DNA from: Norana najaformis
Taxonomy: Eukaryota > Annelida > Clitellata > Crassiclitellata > Hormogastridae
Length of the DNA: 64,000 nucleotides
Reading direction: 5' to 3'
Assembly (NCBI GenBank): GCA_964023275.1
Contig: OZ029915.1
Coordinates: 19,569,775-19,633,774, forward strand
The translations under genes and the position numbers were made by a program. Of the stretch, positions 62,452-64,000 are shown one piece after another (position 1 is the first letter of the stretch; each line of letters starts with the position of its first letter). The notes under the pieces were generated by a model. That model saw only the letters and a program-made list of their open reading frames with translations. It was not told the origin of the DNA and made no database searches.

Positions 62452-62535
62452 ATCTAATCTAATCTGATGACTTTTATAGCACCGCTATCATAATGACCAA
62501 GGCATCAATCGATGGTCGCTTCAAGTCAAAATTGC
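62452..62535 (-). mobile_element. L2-type LINE tail, antisense, after exon 31
   Basis: TTTTATAGCACCGCTATCAT then GGCATCAATCGATGGTCGCT, the same tail as above. Confidence 0.72.
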
Positions 62536-62804
62536 AAATGGTATTTGAGAAAATAATATTATTTGAGAAAGTGAAAGAGCTAAGTCGTAGGAGTTCTTTT
62601 CCCATCTTATTAATCGTTTTGAAAAAAAACTAAACTTGAAATTTACATGTCTAATAAGTGTTTTTAACTTTTTAAAAATATTAGTTACCATAGTTTCATG
62701 CATTTATATTGCAAGTTATATAAGATTTAAAAACCCTGTACCCCACTTCAGGTTATCTCAGTGTGTGGGTGATGCCAGCTTATTTTGTGCAGATGGTCAC
62801 AAAG

Positions 62805-63930
62805 TGCTTACCATATTTTCCGATTGTACCGTACCGTAAGTTGCAGAACACTAACGAACGAATTTGTGTCAGATGTATTAGAGATGACTGCTAAAGATTA
62901 TAGTTTATTGTTCTGACTTGATTATTTCTTACACTTGCAGAAAGAATTTTTAATTTGTTATGTGTTACTATATCATCAACTAATGTAACTGCAACTGCCC
63001 TATCAGTGGATGTCATGAAGTTAATTTTAGAGAAGATAGGGAAGAATAATTGAGATGCTGCCTATGAAAAGGGACCACAACATAGGATTTATTTACTGGG
63101 ATACAGGACTCTGAATGTAGTCACCCATCAAAATATCGAGATTGGGTGTTCACTGGTATTCGCTAGGGGATGCCTCCGTCTATCAATCTAGCACAACTGT
63201 TCATGAAAATGGACCATCGCAGCCATAACATTGCAAGCTGTATAGCTTCCAACAATGGATTTCCCATGAGTTTTCTTAACTTTAAATGTGTTTTATCAAA
63301 ATTGCATCTTTCAGCTACAGCATTGTCTAAATTCTTCATAAAATGCCATAATACTCCGATTATACAACATTATACACCATTATTTTAAGATTATTTTGCT
63401 GATCACAGTGGTATGAATAACTCAGTACTCACAAAGTGGTTCCTTTTCATAGGCGGCATCACAATTATGAAATTTACGATAATCATGTTCTCGTTAAGGC
63501 TATGGCATTGATGGATGAGCTTAAAGACGTGGTCCATCTGGTATCTGCCTGTCTTCCCATTGTGTGGCCTACTTTTAGCAACACTGCATCAGCAGTACTG
63601 CTAGCTTGGCTTCTGAATGCCTTTGTCACAGCAGTGGTGTGTGTGTGTCAGTCTAACGACCTTTGTGCCAGGAAAGATGATGAGCCTAACCCTCCTTTAC
63701 CCAAGCTTTACCCTTGAGCTACCCATTATAGCCTGGCCTGACTCATTAATAAGCTGATGCTATCTTTTAAGCAACACTGCAGTGATTTTCAGGTCTATGA
63801 TTACGACAGCCATCAATTTTTTACGGTGGATGGATATACACTATCAAAATAAATGTGTGTCGTAATTGCACCTACTGCAATATCGGTTCAGGAGATGTTC
63901 TTTTTGTCACCTGAAGCATATAGAGTGTAG
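62805..63930. repeat. Dispersed repeat, copy B
   Basis: Begins CTTACCATATTTTCCGATTG and matches 38445-38990 in blocks (see copy A). The matching end block at 63885-63915 is separated from the start by about 0.85 kb absent from copy A. The 93-codon frame at 63436 has no recognisable domain. Confidence 0.5.
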
Positions 63931-64000
63931 AGTGTAAACCTGAGCAAAACAAAACTCCGATAGCAATACAGTTCATGAGAATGTGGTATAAAATAGATTG

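Noticed and set aside
62750-62835. Possible exon 32 after TACCCCACTTCAG
   Set aside because: The reading in phase 1 shows no LamG or EGF features, and the sequence overlaps a dispersed repeat end.
63436-63717. 93-codon frame as the next cadherin exon
   Set aside because: No LamG C-terminal or EGF cysteine pattern, and no acceptor in the required phase that gives a plausible continuation.

Overview
The window is animal nuclear DNA: one very large, intron-rich gene on the + strand, with a dense background of CR1/L2-type LINE fragments, THAP (P-element-like), hAT and piggyBac relics, SINEs and tandem repeats. The gene is a type III classical cadherin: many extracellular cadherin (EC) repeats, then a membrane-proximal module, then EGF and laminin-G domains. 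That architecture occurs in invertebrates and some non-mammalian deuterostomes and is absent from mammals, so a non-mammalian, probably invertebrate, metazoan is the best reading. I cannot name the phylum from sequence alone.

Layout. 1-11.8 kb is intergenic or upstream and almost wholly repeats: a P-element-like transposon with 36-bp inverted ends and a target duplication (252-3030), an endonuclease/RT-type LINE tail (3.5-4.1 kb), a foldback repeat (4.85-5.2 kb), and a CR1-like LINE split by about 2.5 kb of inserted DNA that itself carries a second LINE (6.3-10.4 kb). 11.9-62.4 kb holds 31 coding exons of the cadherin gene. Every splice phase agrees from one exon to the next, giving 2338 codons with no stop. 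The encoded order is: signal peptide, furin-type site, about 15-16 EC repeats, membrane-proximal module, EGF, LamG1, EGF, LamG2. The gene runs off the window: the last visible exon ends at 62415 inside LamG2, and the transmembrane and catenin-binding parts are not present.

Introns carry LINE fragments (mostly antisense), an internally deleted hAT inserted in a LINE (23271-24305), an internally deleted piggyBac (56963-57658), elements with ACCGTAT-like ends and TA flanks, two tRNA-derived SINEs with a shared tail, a 5S-rRNA-like sequence, a 27-copy 51-bp minisatellite, and a ~160-bp tandem array derived from a reverse-transcriptase segment.

Function of the gene product (family knowledge): a single-pass membrane protein for calcium-dependent homophilic adhesion at cell junctions. 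I found no second host gene that I can support, and no complete RNA gene. No wholly new system is evident. The most interesting points are the phase-forced GC-AG intron, the calcium-poor EC linkers, the 5S-like sequence, and the tandem array born from a LINE reading frame.
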